Part shown: positions 49,858 to 58,737 of the stretch, in pieces | Layout: every line of letters begins with the position of its first letter | Numbering within the stretch: position 1 is the stretch's first letter | Source of the DNA: Pseudobacteriovorax antillogorgiicola | Lineage (GTDB): Bacteria; Bdellovibrionota_B; Oligoflexia; Oligoflexales; Oligoflexaceae | Reading direction: 5' to 3' | Assembly (NCBI RefSeq): GCF_900177345.1 | Contig: NZ_FWZT01000013.1 | Coordinates: 1 to 64,000 of the forward strand | Length of the DNA: 64,000 bases | The notes under the pieces: generated by a model | The model's input: the letters and a program-made list of their open reading frames with translations, nothing else | What the model was told of the DNA's origin: nothing | Database searches by the model: none | Translations under genes and position numbers: made by a program

Positions 49858-51894
49858 GTGATTCGTCACCTCACAAAATTATTGATCCTGGCAGGACTCC
49901 TAAGCGGCTGCGAAGGATCGCGACATGCCAAGCCTGTGATACATAATGGTCACCTGGACCTAAGTCATTGGAATTTCGAAGATCAGGGTGCCGTAGAGTT
50001 ACATGGTCCATGGCGATTCGTCAAAGGTGAACCACTGGACATCAGCGTTGACCCTCCTGAGACCCTATCCAAATTCAAAATGGTTCCCGAAATCTGGCAA
50101 GCCCAAGAACCTAATGCACTCTTTGAATCATCTGCCAACTTTGGCTATGGGACTTATATTCTAACGGTCCAGCTGCCTCGCGAGCTGTATAGTCAAACCA
50201 TTGGCTTGCGCCTTGGAGAAACCTTTATGGCTTCCCGTGTGCGCGCCTGGGACCGCCAAGGGCAAACTGTCTTAGGAGATATCAGACAAGGGAACCCCTC
50301 GCCAATACCCAAAAATGAGCAGCCCGTTGCCTATGAACCTTTGGGAAAGATCATCATTCCAACCGACGGCTTCATTATGATTCAATACGAAATCAGCAAT
50401 CACATCTTTAAGAGAACAGGAGTTTTAGAAGCGCCTGTTATAGATGACTATGAGAGACTCTCAGCAGACTTATTTAGAGACTTCTTTCTAAGGGCATTTA
50501 TTGTTGGTGTTTGTCTCATTATTGGGATTTTTCACTTTGTACTATATAACCAGCGAAGAGACGACACATCGGCCCTTGGTTTTGGAGTTCTTTGTTGCTT
50601 CATGGCAGCCCGAGAGTTTACCACCGCCCGCTTCGTAGAATTTATGGGGTTAGTCAACAGCAAAGAAACATTTGAATTCATGATTCGTATGACCTACCTT
50701 TGCCTACCCACCATGGTCATAGCAACTTGGAAGTTCTACGCTGGGCTCAATCTCCTCCGAGGAATCTATATACCCATCACAAATATTTTCTGCTTTGGCT
50801 ACGGAATTGCGCTAATTATTTTGACCATGACATTCGATCCAATCATATTCACGAACTTACTTTGGCTCTATCTACTCCATCTTGTTGTCGGCTGTATCAC
50901 AGGTATCTGCTTTCTAGCTTACTACTGTATCAAGGGTGACTCTCTAGTGATCAAGATTACCATTGCATTTGTTATCCTTGTCATTGGAGTGGCGAATGAC
51001 ATTCTCCACCACCGACAGGTCATTGATACCATGTGGATTAGCCCCTATACATTTATTGCATTTATTTTGATCCAAAGCGCGATCATATCTGGCAAATCTG
51101 CTGCCGCTTTTCGTAAGGCACAGCACAGCTACAACCAATTAGCAAAGGTGTTTTATCCTCATCAAATCAAAGCCATGGAGGCTGGTCAAAACTTAGAAGA
51201 CAGCATGCCGGTAGCGAAGTCAGAAGCCTGTGTCATATCATTCGACATTGCAGGTAGCAGCAAAATCAATTCACCAGGCACGAGACAGTTTTTTAGAGAT
51301 ATTTTTTCAAAATGCGGCGAAATCATGATGGAAGGTTATGACGAAGAGACTTTGCAAGCCAACGCCTTTCGGGTTAAAGAGCTAGGTGACGGCTTTCTTT
51401 GTACCGTAGGCTTTCCATTTAGTAGTCCCCAAGGGCATATTTTTGAAGGAGCTATTGTTCTTAGCTTGCGTTTCATGAACGCCTTCTGCGAGTGTCTAAA
51501 TGAATTTAATTATCCGCACCCCATATATTGTGGCATTGGTGTTGTCCACGGACCAGTCCAATCCTTCTTTCCCGACTCATCGCCTATTGAGTATGACCTA
51601 TTCGGCCACGGCTTGACCTTAGCTACTCGCTATGAAGAGATGCGGAAATTCATTCTTAAAGAAACTGGTAAGAAAGGCAATATCATCATATTGCAAAGGC
51701 ATGTGTTCGAATCACTACCTCCTGAGATGCAAAACGATTTTGTACGATTCGATCTCACGCACGGAGATGCCTATGTTCGTGATGATCCTGGTGCCATGGT
51801 ACTTTACTACCGGATTTTAAATCGCGAGCAGATCGTGGCGGCGCAGCCAGTGGCTTCTGCTAATAAGATCGTGGACCAACTCCAAGCGTCTTAA
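49858..51894 (+). CDS. 7TMR-DISM receptor fused to a class III adenylate/guanylate cyclase domain
   Basis: The 678-residue receptor starts at GTG (weak ribosome-binding site) with a lipoprotein-like leader ending LLSGC. A periplasmic jelly-roll (about 30-195, LHGPWRFVKGEP) precedes seven hydrophobic helices (about 205-415). After a short linker a cyclase domain spans 455-640. Metal-binding Asp occurs in VISFDIAGSSK and in LGDGFLC; the purine-selecting Lys may be that in FRVKELGDG. The segment FGHGLTLATRYEEM replaces the common VN.A.RLE: the transition-state Asn position is Thr, while Arg is kept. Product (cAMP or cGMP) is not deducible. It is the second 7TMR-DISM protein in the window. Confidence 0.85.
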   Translation: MIRHLTKLLILAGLLSGCEGSRHAKPVIHNGHLDLSHWNFEDQGAVELHGPWRFVKGEPLDISVDPPETLSKFKMVPEIWQAQEPNALFESSANFGYGTYILTVQLPRELYSQTIGLRLGETFMASRVRAWDRQGQTVLGDIRQGNPSPIPKNEQPVAYEPLGKIIIPTDGFIMIQYEISNHIFKRTGVLEAPVIDDYERLSADLFRDFFLRAFIVGVCLIIGIFHFVLYNQRRDDTSALGFGVLCCFMAAREFTTARFVEFMGLVNSKETFEFMIRMTYLCLPTMVIATWKFYAGLNLLRGIYIPITNIFCFGYGIALIILTMTFDPIIFTNLLWLYLLHLVVGCITGICFLAYYCIKGDSLVIKITIAFVILVIGVANDILHHRQVIDTMWISPYTFIAFILIQSAIISGKSAAAFRKAQHSYNQLAKVFYPHQIKAMEAGQNLEDSMPVAKSEACVISFDIAGSSKINSPGTRQFFRDIFSKCGEIMMEGYDEETLQANAFRVKELGDGFLCTVGFPFSSPQGHIFEGAIVLSLRFMNAFCECLNEFNYPHPIYCGIGVVHGPVQSFFPDSSPIEYDLFGHGLTLATRYEEMRKFILKETGKKGNIIILQRHVFESLPPEMQNDFVRFDLTHGDAYVRDDPGAMVLYYRILNREQIVAAQPVASANKIVDQLQAS

Positions 51895-51915
51895 ATATGC
51901 TGCCATGACGAAAGT

Positions 51916-53718
51916 TCAATGATGATGGGGAATAAAAACCTCTCTCAAATAAGAACGAGCACCCTGCTTAAATGCTGAAATACCAAAAACCACAGCAAGG
52001 ATCGCCAAGCTCCCATAGCTTAACCACCCATGCTCATGACTTTCAACTCCTTGGCTCGGCCTTGATATATCTCCCAGGTAAGCATTCACCACATACCCAA
52101 GCACCATACTTGCCAAGGCTGCGCAAGCACCCAAAGCTACTGCTGCTCTGCGACCATGAAGCTTCGCAACCACCCCGTAAGTTGTAATATTTGTCGCGGG
52201 ACCCGTGAGAAGAAAGGCCAGAGCAGCACCTGGGGATACTCCGTTGGCTAAAAATACCGCAACTAAGGGAGTCGCACCAGAAGCACAGACATAGATCGGC
52301 AGACCGAGTAACGCAAAGATCAAAACTTCCCAGGGCTGGCCCGCGATATCTTGGTAATGAGTATTTAGCACTGGTCCTATTGCAGATGCTAAAAAGAGCC
52401 CAAACAATATCCAAGGCCCCGTGTGATCGACCAGGTCAACAAAGCCTTCTTTCAAGCCCGCCCTCATGTTTTCCTGCCAGCTCTTGGGCTTTGATGACGA
52501 TGAACTTGTGACCTTGACTTGATCGTCCTTGGTAGGTTTTTGTTCGCGAGCAATCAATGTACCTACAATGATAGCAACGGCAAAGGCCACCACCAAAGCA
52601 CCCAACAACCGAAGCAGAGTCATCGGCACATCAAGCAAAGGTATTGATATCAATATGGCATCTATTCCTAACTCAGGGGTCGCTATCAGAAAAGCGATAG
52701 CTGCCGAGGGAGGAGCTCCCTTTTTTATCAGCGTTTGATAGAGCGGGACCACCCCACAGGAGCAGATGGGAAGTGGCAAGCCGATCAAAATTCCCTTTAA
52801 TGATTGTTGCCAGGTGCGACCCTGCCCCAACCAGTTCATATAACTGTCTTTCAAGAAAATTGTCGCAAAACCTCCGATAGCATAAGCCAGTAGCAATGCA
52901 GGAGCGGTGTCAAGCGCAAGCTCCAAGAAAGCCGGCCATATATCGATGCTCCCATGATCATGACCATGATCGGAATGCCCTCCATTAAAGGCAAAATTTT
53001 GCCAATGCCCGAGACTCAATAGAAAAATCACAGCTAGGATATTGCCTGCCCCTTCATACCATGGCTGATGGGCTTGAGACGGGCAGCAATGATCGTGATG
53101 GTCGCTATGATGAGACTCGTGACTGTGATCGTGAGACCCAGATGGATGAATCATGACATGGAGAAGAGATCCTGCCACAAGAGATTGAAAGTGCTCCAAC
53201 CAAAAACTCGTGAACCCCTGTTCCAAGTTTTGCCCTAAACTAAAACCTAGCACGGAACCGCAGGCGATGGTGCCTAGCATCCACAAGGCAGCAGAAACAC
53301 CAAAATTGGGCCTAACAATCCACCAGATAGCTAGTCCCATGGGAATGCGATGAATCAAAACCCCAGCTGCCAGGTGCACCCCAAAGCCTTGATCTGCATG
53401 GGCTAGCCAGGCTCCATCAGTGAGCGCGTGAAGAAATAAGCCCGCCATTGCTGCCAAGGCAGCGGCTCGATGCACTTTTTGATGATGGAATAAGCGCTCA
53501 GCCAGAAATGGTAGGACTAGGCCCATCATCATGCTTAATAAAACTAGTGGGCCGGCTCGCTCCATTGCGCCTGGCAAGATCTCACCACAAGCGATCCAAC
53601 CAACCGCAACAAACAGAAAGCCGTCCAGGAGCCTTAGCCATTTGCGACTTAATGCAAACACTTGAAACACAAGTGGCCCCACAGCAAGGGCGAGGATACT
53701 AATGGAAAGCAAAGCCAT
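51916..53718 (-). CDS. Metal efflux permease: ZIP-like N-terminal region fused to SO_0444-type permease
   Basis: The 600-residue membrane protein has two parts. Residues 1-215 have about seven helices with ZIP-like features: LFLHALTDGAWLAH and VLIHRIPMGLAIW correspond to the TM4 H..DG and TM5 H..P.G metal-site segments. A His-rich stretch (SHDHSHESHHSDHHDHCC, 196-213) and a second one (HSDHGHDHG, near 250) follow. The C-terminal part is the permease family of SO_0444-type Cu/Zn exporters: GLPLPICSCGVVPLYQTLIKKGAPPSA and LLTGPATNITTYGV. It ends EVFIPHHH. Zinc or copper export is likely; the fused arrangement is notable. Convergent with the cyclase gene. Confidence 0.82.
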   Translation of the reverse strand: MALLSISILALAVGPLVFQVFALSRKWLRLLDGFLFVAVGWIACGEILPGAMERAGPLVLLSMMMGLVLPFLAERLFHHQKVHRAAALAAMAGLFLHALTDGAWLAHADQGFGVHLAAGVLIHRIPMGLAIWWIVRPNFGVSAALWMLGTIACGSVLGFSLGQNLEQGFTSFWLEHFQSLVAGSLLHVMIHPSGSHDHSHESHHSDHHDHCCPSQAHQPWYEGAGNILAVIFLLSLGHWQNFAFNGGHSDHGHDHGSIDIWPAFLELALDTAPALLLAYAIGGFATIFLKDSYMNWLGQGRTWQQSLKGILIGLPLPICSCGVVPLYQTLIKKGAPPSAAIAFLIATPELGIDAILISIPLLDVPMTLLRLLGALVVAFAVAIIVGTLIAREQKPTKDDQVKVTSSSSSKPKSWQENMRAGLKEGFVDLVDHTGPWILFGLFLASAIGPVLNTHYQDIAGQPWEVLIFALLGLPIYVCASGATPLVAVFLANGVSPGAALAFLLTGPATNITTYGVVAKLHGRRAAVALGACAALASMVLGYVVNAYLGDISRPSQGVESHEHGWLSYGSLAILAVVFGISAFKQGARSYLREVFIPHHH

Positions 53719-53805
53719 GGACCCACCAACCTAATTGAAACGATATACCGGAGGTTTCTAGCTCATTCGACTTTAGCGCGGTCTCCCCGACAAATGCAAG
53801 TCAAG

Positions 53806-54489
53806 CTAGATTTGACGTCTCATGTAAGCGCGGCGATGAAGAAAGGACTCAAGATCCGCAAGTTGAACGATCAAGCTCTTGTAGGCCGGGAAGCCTTTCG
53901 GATTTAGAGTTTCACCAGAGAGATTCTGCTTAATCGCTAATAAGCGACGCTCATCTCTTTCGATCATAGACTCTAACGACAAGCGCACCCGATGATCGGC
54001 GCTTAATTCCAAAGTATCCCGTAAAGACTGCAAATGATGCTCTAGTCTGAAATACGACTCAAGTAGCTGACATTGCTGAGGATAACCGATACTGTGGCAG
54101 AGTTGGTCGCGCTCTTCGAGAGACAATATGATCTCCTCTTCTACATCCGCAACCATCACTTCCGAGGCCTCTAAATAATCTGCGATTTCTTGAGTGCCTC
54201 GATAGCCATATAGGTGTGTCACCATCCAGCCCAAAAGCTGATCGGGTACATGTTTGTGATCGCGGTTTGGGTTTTCGAAACCCATGCGAGAAGAATGATC
54301 GTTGACTGCGACTGGCCCAGGTGTGCGACCTTCTGAATTCTGATCTTCAATGCTCTCTGCCAGCTGGTCAAGGGGTGGAGACAATTCTTGGGTATCGAAG
54401 CTCATGGGTTCTGACTCCCCTAAAAAGAAGTGCCTACCAACAAAAATAAAAACCCCCAACACAAACCCTATGACTAACAACTTCCGCAT
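53806..54489 (-). CDS. N-terminally anchored periplasmic protein of unknown function
   Basis: The ATG at 54489 with GGAGG 5 nt upstream gives 227 residues, rather than the open extension to 54501. A single hydrophobic segment (MRKLLVIGFVLGVFIFVGRHFFL) is an uncleaved anchor or signal. A disordered linker follows (30-75). A helical region (80-225) contains two Cys (LCHSIGYPQQCQLL) that could form a disulfide. I do not recognise the family. It is upstream of and on the same strand as the metal permease, 87 bp apart, so co-transcription is possible. Confidence 0.6.
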   Translation of the reverse strand: MRKLLVIGFVLGVFIFVGRHFFLGESEPMSFDTQELSPPLDQLAESIEDQNSEGRTPGPVAVNDHSSRMGFENPNRDHKHVPDQLLGWMVTHLYGYRGTQEIADYLEASEVMVADVEEEIILSLEERDQLCHSIGYPQQCQLLESYFRLEHHLQSLRDTLELSADHRVRLSLESMIERDERRLLAIKQNLSGETLNPKGFPAYKSLIVQLADLESFLHRRAYMRRQI

Positions 54490-54619
54490 GATGACCTCCA
54501 ATATGGGTCTAAGAGCAAGTTCTCCACCAAATTTTTCCTTGCTAAAAATAAGTACTTATACCAGTGTGGCTGAATATGATTTGAGAGCGAGTCAAAATTA
54601 TTGACAATGTGGGATATTC

Positions 54620-55138
54620 ATGGAGATTCAACGAACTTTCCGCCTCAGACCCATCGAGGAGTCCGATAACGACGCCATGGCTGAAATCATAAAACAATGT
54701 GCTCATGAGTTCGATCTCATTGGACCTGGCTACGGGCCAACTGATGAGGAGGTTGACCACCTTTTCCAAGCTTACCATGGCCTTGGTCGAGCTTACTGGC
54801 TTGCTGAGAGTCCAGATAAGATCCTTGGGGGCGCTGGTATCGCTGGTTTGGAGGGCGAGTCGCAACTGTGGTGCGAACTTAGGAAAATGTATGTCCTACC
54901 CGCAGGCCGTGGGTTAGGAATAGGCTTCTCGTTGCTTCAGCAGCTAATGATAGAAGCTTATGACTTCGGCTTTCGTTACTGCTACTTGGAGACTACAGGA
55001 GCCCTGGTGCAGGCTAAAGAACTATACCTGAAGGCAGGATTTAAGATCTTGGAAGAGCCCATGGGGCAGACCGGCCACACTCGGTGCGAGATCCCCATGG
55101 CCCTAGACATCGGGCTATTTCTTGCTAACCCACCCTAG
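54620..55138 (+). CDS. GNAT-family N-acetyltransferase
   Basis: The 172-residue cytosolic enzyme shows the GNAT fold: an opening RTFRLRPIEESDNDAMAEII, a central strand PDKILGGAGIAGL, then the acetyl-CoA pyrophosphate-binding loop in LRKMYVLPAGRGLGIGFSLLQQLM (R/Q-x-x-G-x-G/A type). The motif B region YCYLETTGALVQAKELYLKAGFK follows. The acceptor substrate is unknown. The 3' end overlaps the convergent small gene by 4 nt. No obvious operon partner on its strand. Confidence 0.88.
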   Translation: MEIQRTFRLRPIEESDNDAMAEIIKQCAHEFDLIGPGYGPTDEEVDHLFQAYHGLGRAYWLAESPDKILGGAGIAGLEGESQLWCELRKMYVLPAGRGLGIGFSLLQQLMIEAYDFGFRYCYLETTGALVQAKELYLKAGFKILEEPMGQTGHTRCEIPMALDIGLFLANPP

Positions 55139-55380
55139 CCCCTTTTCTTCTTTTCTTGCTTTTGCAATTTTTTAAGGGAGTTAAGCTGTTTTTCAGTTAG
55201 GTTGATACCCTTATCTATAATAGTACCAACCACCTGGCGACGTCGCTCGCTGGCTCTTTCTTTAATGAGGTTTCTGGTGGCGGTAAATTTCTCAATAGCC
55301 GTCGTTGAAGCCTTCTCTCCTGCGACTTGAGCGCGATCCTTCAAAGACTTAAATTTTAGATTAACCACTTTTTCGCTCAT
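55135..55380 (-). CDS. Small lysine-rich helical protein of unknown function (81 aa)
   Basis: The ATG at 55380 with GGGGAG about 9 nt upstream is preferred to the longer open frame to 55494. The 81 residues begin MSEKVVNLKFKSLKDRAQVAG and are strongly basic and helical, ending KKLQKQEKKKRG. There is no signal peptide or Cys. A nucleic-acid-associated or membrane-surface role would fit the charge, but nothing specific is recognised. Stop codons of this gene and the convergent GNAT gene overlap. Confidence 0.55.
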   Translation of the reverse strand: MSEKVVNLKFKSLKDRAQVAGEKASTTAIEKFTATRNLIKERASERRRQVVGTIIDKGINLTEKQLNSLKKLQKQEKKKRG

Positions 55381-55572
55381 AAATTGTTTCTCCCCTAATT
55401 GATCGTTGTGCTTGTGAGCTTTAGCGGGCCAACCGCCGAGCATTTCCTCGGTTCGATCGTCCGTCCGTTCAACGTAAAAATGAGGATACGCCATGCGGGA
55501 GAGGCAAAAAATAGATTTAATTATGTATTTTCAGCCCCTTGAATTGGCTACACGGAAGTCGTTTTTTGCCCG

Positions 55573-56292
55573 TCATGAGGGCTGAACCGAGCCCAAATCC
55601 CGCCGCTCCAAAACTTTGCGACGAGTTGCCACGTAAGCTCTCTCATGGTCGAGCGGCTCCACTTTGGCACCAGTGGAAAAAGACGTGAAGGCGGGCAAAA
55701 CAAGGCTGCTGCCCTGCAAGTAATAGCAAGGCAGAATCAACTGGGTCAAACCCAGATCGACACTTACTACTGGATGAAGGTGACCAGAAATTGTCAGGCC
55801 ATTCCAGGGATCGTGCTGCTCCCCCAAATCATGAATCAATCGAACATTGGACTTAATCAGCGAACCATAGACCCGATGGACATTCCAAACCATAGGAAAT
55901 TCGGGTACGTGGCGATCGTGATTGCCCTCGACCACAATAAACTCACACTCCCATGACTTGCGACGCTTCGCAAAATTTCGAATGATATGGGTGCTTAGGC
56001 TGGAATTGTGGTGGATGAAATCCCCAGCGACAACCACCCGTTTCGGATTGAATTTTTTGATGTTAGCCTCAAGTCGATCGAGGTCTCGTTCCCCTACTTC
56101 ACCAGGAATAGGAATCCCATGGTAGCGAAAGCTCTCATCCTTGCCAAGATGCAAATCACTAAGAATCAACCATGATTCGTCAAGCCAGTAGATACATCGA
56201 TCTGTGCTTAGTTCAAAAGCTTGATCTTCCAGATAGATTCTCATATTGCCATTCGGCAATCGTCGCTCGCGCCGTATGTTGTGGTGGCTCAT
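55573..56292 (-). CDS. pdeM: PdeM-type metallophosphoesterase, ligase-associated DNA repair
   Basis: PdeM is the phosphoesterase/endonuclease of the bacterial ligase-associated DNA damage response set. The 239-residue protein has intact metal motifs: SDLHLGK (DxH), AGDFIHH, VEGNHDRH and SGHLHP. The residues SFRYHGIPIPGEVGERDLDRLE after the first motif are typical of the family. It follows the Lhr-type helicase by 9 nt on the same strand, with GGAGG 5 nt before its ATG, and is the last of the four-gene set exonuclease-ligase-helicase-pdeM. This gives a useful contrast with the Cys-substituted phosphoesterase at 39381, whose motifs are altered. Confidence 0.92.
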   Translation of the reverse strand: MSHHNIRRERRLPNGNMRIYLEDQAFELSTDRCIYWLDESWLILSDLHLGKDESFRYHGIPIPGEVGERDLDRLEANIKKFNPKRVVVAGDFIHHNSSLSTHIIRNFAKRRKSWECEFIVVEGNHDRHVPEFPMVWNVHRVYGSLIKSNVRLIHDLGEQHDPWNGLTISGHLHPVVSVDLGLTQLILPCYYLQGSSLVLPAFTSFSTGAKVEPLDHERAYVATRRKVLERRDLGSVQPS

Positions 56293-56301
56293 CTACGCCT
56301 C

Positions 56302-58737
56302 CTACCAAGTACTTTCTAAGATTTCAATCTTTTCCCGAAGACTCTCAGAATCGAATTTTGTTGCTGCTCTCGACGCCCAAACAGGCATGGAAAACGGTGT
56401 TAAGCGCTCCACTGTCTTTATCAAAAGCCGGCTTTTTTCTAAGCGCTGCAAGGCTTTCTCAAGACGATGAATCTCGAACTGCTGATGAATCACCTCGTCC
56501 TTTGCAAGTTTAAGAAGTCGATTGCCCCGTTCGAAGCGCTCAAAGACCTGATAGATGAGGTTGGAACTGACCTGCACCTGCCGCCCTGATTTTCGTTGTC
56601 CAGGATAGTTCTGAAGCACCAATCCAGCAATCCGTGCGATGGTACGAAACTGTTGCTGACTTAACTCTGAGAGATTAACACTTTTTGTGAGGTCATTCAG
56701 AACATTGTCACAACTAAACAAGCTAGCTTTGAGAGCTTTGGAAAAATCAAATGGCTGTCGACTGAGAAGCTCGACTCCATACTCGTTAACGGACACCTGA
56801 AAGCTCGTATCGTCACCATGGCTAAGCCTTAAAGCGAGTAGTAGACCAATAGCTTGGTTCAAATGAATTCCTTCAAAAGGGAAGATAAAGCAATGATAAC
56901 CATCCCTGGTTCGGCAGAGTTCAACTAGCACTTCACCGACTTGTGGCAAGGCAGACAAACGTTCTTGAGTTTCAATAATATTTTCTACCAATGGCTCTAC
57001 CGGACTGGCCCAGATCATATCTCGAAAATTTTCAATCACGTTTCGTAGGTTCCATGCGAGTGGCGCGCTAAGTGCGAGCTGACCACCATACCAACGAGGC
57101 GTCTGACTGTGAACTTTTTTAGCAAGGCTCACATAGCACACGCCATTGTAGAGCTTATTAAAGGCGAGACGCCTGCCAGCAAATGTAAAGGTATCGCCTT
57201 TTTTCAATCGAGAAAGATAGCGCTCCTCAACGTGACCAAGGCGCTTGCCACCTTGAAACTTCACCTGTACTGTAGCATCCGCCGTAATCGTACCAATGTT
57301 CATTCGATGAATGCGGCTTATGCGAAGCTCAGCCTCTCGGTAGCGACCGTCGACTTCCGTGATCTTATGATATCTCTCATAAGCCTTTAACGAATCCCCA
57401 CCCCTACTTGCAAATATCAGACACCATTCATAGTCCTCTCGGCTAAGGTTTCGAAGACCCCAAGCCGTCCTCACTTCATTAAACAACTGATTAGGTTCAA
57501 AACCTGGGCCAATCCCAACTGTCACAATGTGCTGGATCAGAACATCAAGATAGCCTTCGCAAGGTGGAGGGCTTTCAACATCACCCCGGGCCACCCCTTG
57601 CTGCAAGCCCTGCACTTCAAAAAGCTCAAAGCCATGGGTGGGGATAAAACGTATAACACTATCACGACCTGGTTGATGAGCGGAACGTCCTGCTCGTTGC
57701 AATAGTCGAGCAATCGATTTCGGTGAACCAATTTGGTAAACACGCTCAATCGGGGAAAAATCGAGGCCAAGATCGAGTGAGGCAGTGCAAACCACCAGTT
57801 TGAGCTCGCCACTTTTGAGGCCATCTTCTATCTGAGTTCGGTTCACTTGATCAAGAGATCCATGGTGCAGACCAATGGCATCTTTCTTGTCAGGAAACTG
57901 CTCAATAAGACCCTGGTACCATCGCTCTGCAAACGACCGGGTATTTGTAAAAACTAGCGAAGGTTTACGCCAGTCAAAGTCTTTGGCAAAAACCTTCATC
58001 ATCCCCATCCCAGAGTGCCCGGCTAAGGGAAGATCAGCCTGACGCTCAGGAACTAAGGTGGTGATTTCAATACGACGCTTTTCAGAGCTGCTCACAATCA
58101 AAACCTGGCTGTCGGTTCCCAGTAGGGTTTGGCACGAAAGGCCCAGATTGCCAAATGTAGCCGACATACCCCAAGTTTGTAAGTTGGGATTCAAGCCTCG
58201 AAGCCGAGATAAGCAAAGCTCTAGGAATGCACCGCGCTTGGTTCCAAAGAACTCATGCCACTCGTCGACAATTACAGAGTGACAAGATTGAAGCAATTGA
58301 TCTGAATTCCGATAGGAAATCAGAATGGCTAAAGATTCTGGAGTGGTGATCAGGACATCTGCGAGACGCTCCCTCTGCTTCGAGCGTCGGTACGAAGACG
58401 TGTCGCCGGTACGAACATCCAAACTAATTGTTTTACCGGAAAAGCCGACTATCGGTGCCAGGGCTTTTTCTATATCTCGGGCAAGAGCCTTCAAGGGAGT
58501 AATGTATAAGACTTGCAAGCCTTTCTTCCGCGACGTTTGCACCGCTCTCCAGATGGGCCCAACTGCCGCAGCATAGGTTTTTCCAGAGCCAGTCGGCAGG
58601 CTCAGAAGACCGCTTCGACCATCACGGTAGGCCTCCCAAGCTTCGATCTGATAGGGCTTTGCTTGCCAACCTAAAGTCTCAAGAAAGGCATTGCCGAATT
58701 CCACGGGGTCTTGGGGATTAAGCACGGCGCCCCCCAT
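56302..58737 (-). CDS. Lhr-type ligase-associated DEXH-box DNA helicase
   Basis: The 811-residue protein is an Lhr-core superfamily 2 helicase. Walker A is LPTGSGKTYAA near residue 49, motif II is VDEWHE (DEXH-type, as in Lhr), motif III GMSATFGNL, and motif VI LLQRAGRSAHQPG. After the helicase core come the Lhr winged-helix/core domains. The open frame extends to 58884, inside the ligase gene, but the ATG at 58737 (MGGAVLNPQDPVEFGNAFL) gives the family-like N-terminus and overlaps the ligase 3' end by 20 nt. A GTG four codons later is an alternative. It acts with the ligase, exonuclease and PdeM in repair, as known for this conserved gene set. Confidence 0.92.
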   Translation of the reverse strand: MGGAVLNPQDPVEFGNAFLETLGWQAKPYQIEAWEAYRDGRSGLLSLPTGSGKTYAAAVGPIWRAVQTSRKKGLQVLYITPLKALARDIEKALAPIVGFSGKTISLDVRTGDTSSYRRSKQRERLADVLITTPESLAILISYRNSDQLLQSCHSVIVDEWHEFFGTKRGAFLELCLSRLRGLNPNLQTWGMSATFGNLGLSCQTLLGTDSQVLIVSSSEKRRIEITTLVPERQADLPLAGHSGMGMMKVFAKDFDWRKPSLVFTNTRSFAERWYQGLIEQFPDKKDAIGLHHGSLDQVNRTQIEDGLKSGELKLVVCTASLDLGLDFSPIERVYQIGSPKSIARLLQRAGRSAHQPGRDSVIRFIPTHGFELFEVQGLQQGVARGDVESPPPCEGYLDVLIQHIVTVGIGPGFEPNQLFNEVRTAWGLRNLSREDYEWCLIFASRGGDSLKAYERYHKITEVDGRYREAELRISRIHRMNIGTITADATVQVKFQGGKRLGHVEERYLSRLKKGDTFTFAGRRLAFNKLYNGVCYVSLAKKVHSQTPRWYGGQLALSAPLAWNLRNVIENFRDMIWASPVEPLVENIIETQERLSALPQVGEVLVELCRTRDGYHCFIFPFEGIHLNQAIGLLLALRLSHGDDTSFQVSVNEYGVELLSRQPFDFSKALKASLFSCDNVLNDLTKSVNLSELSQQQFRTIARIAGLVLQNYPGQRKSGRQVQVSSNLIYQVFERFERGNRLLKLAKDEVIHQQFEIHRLEKALQRLEKSRLLIKTVERLTPFSMPVWASRAATKFDSESLREKIEILESTW

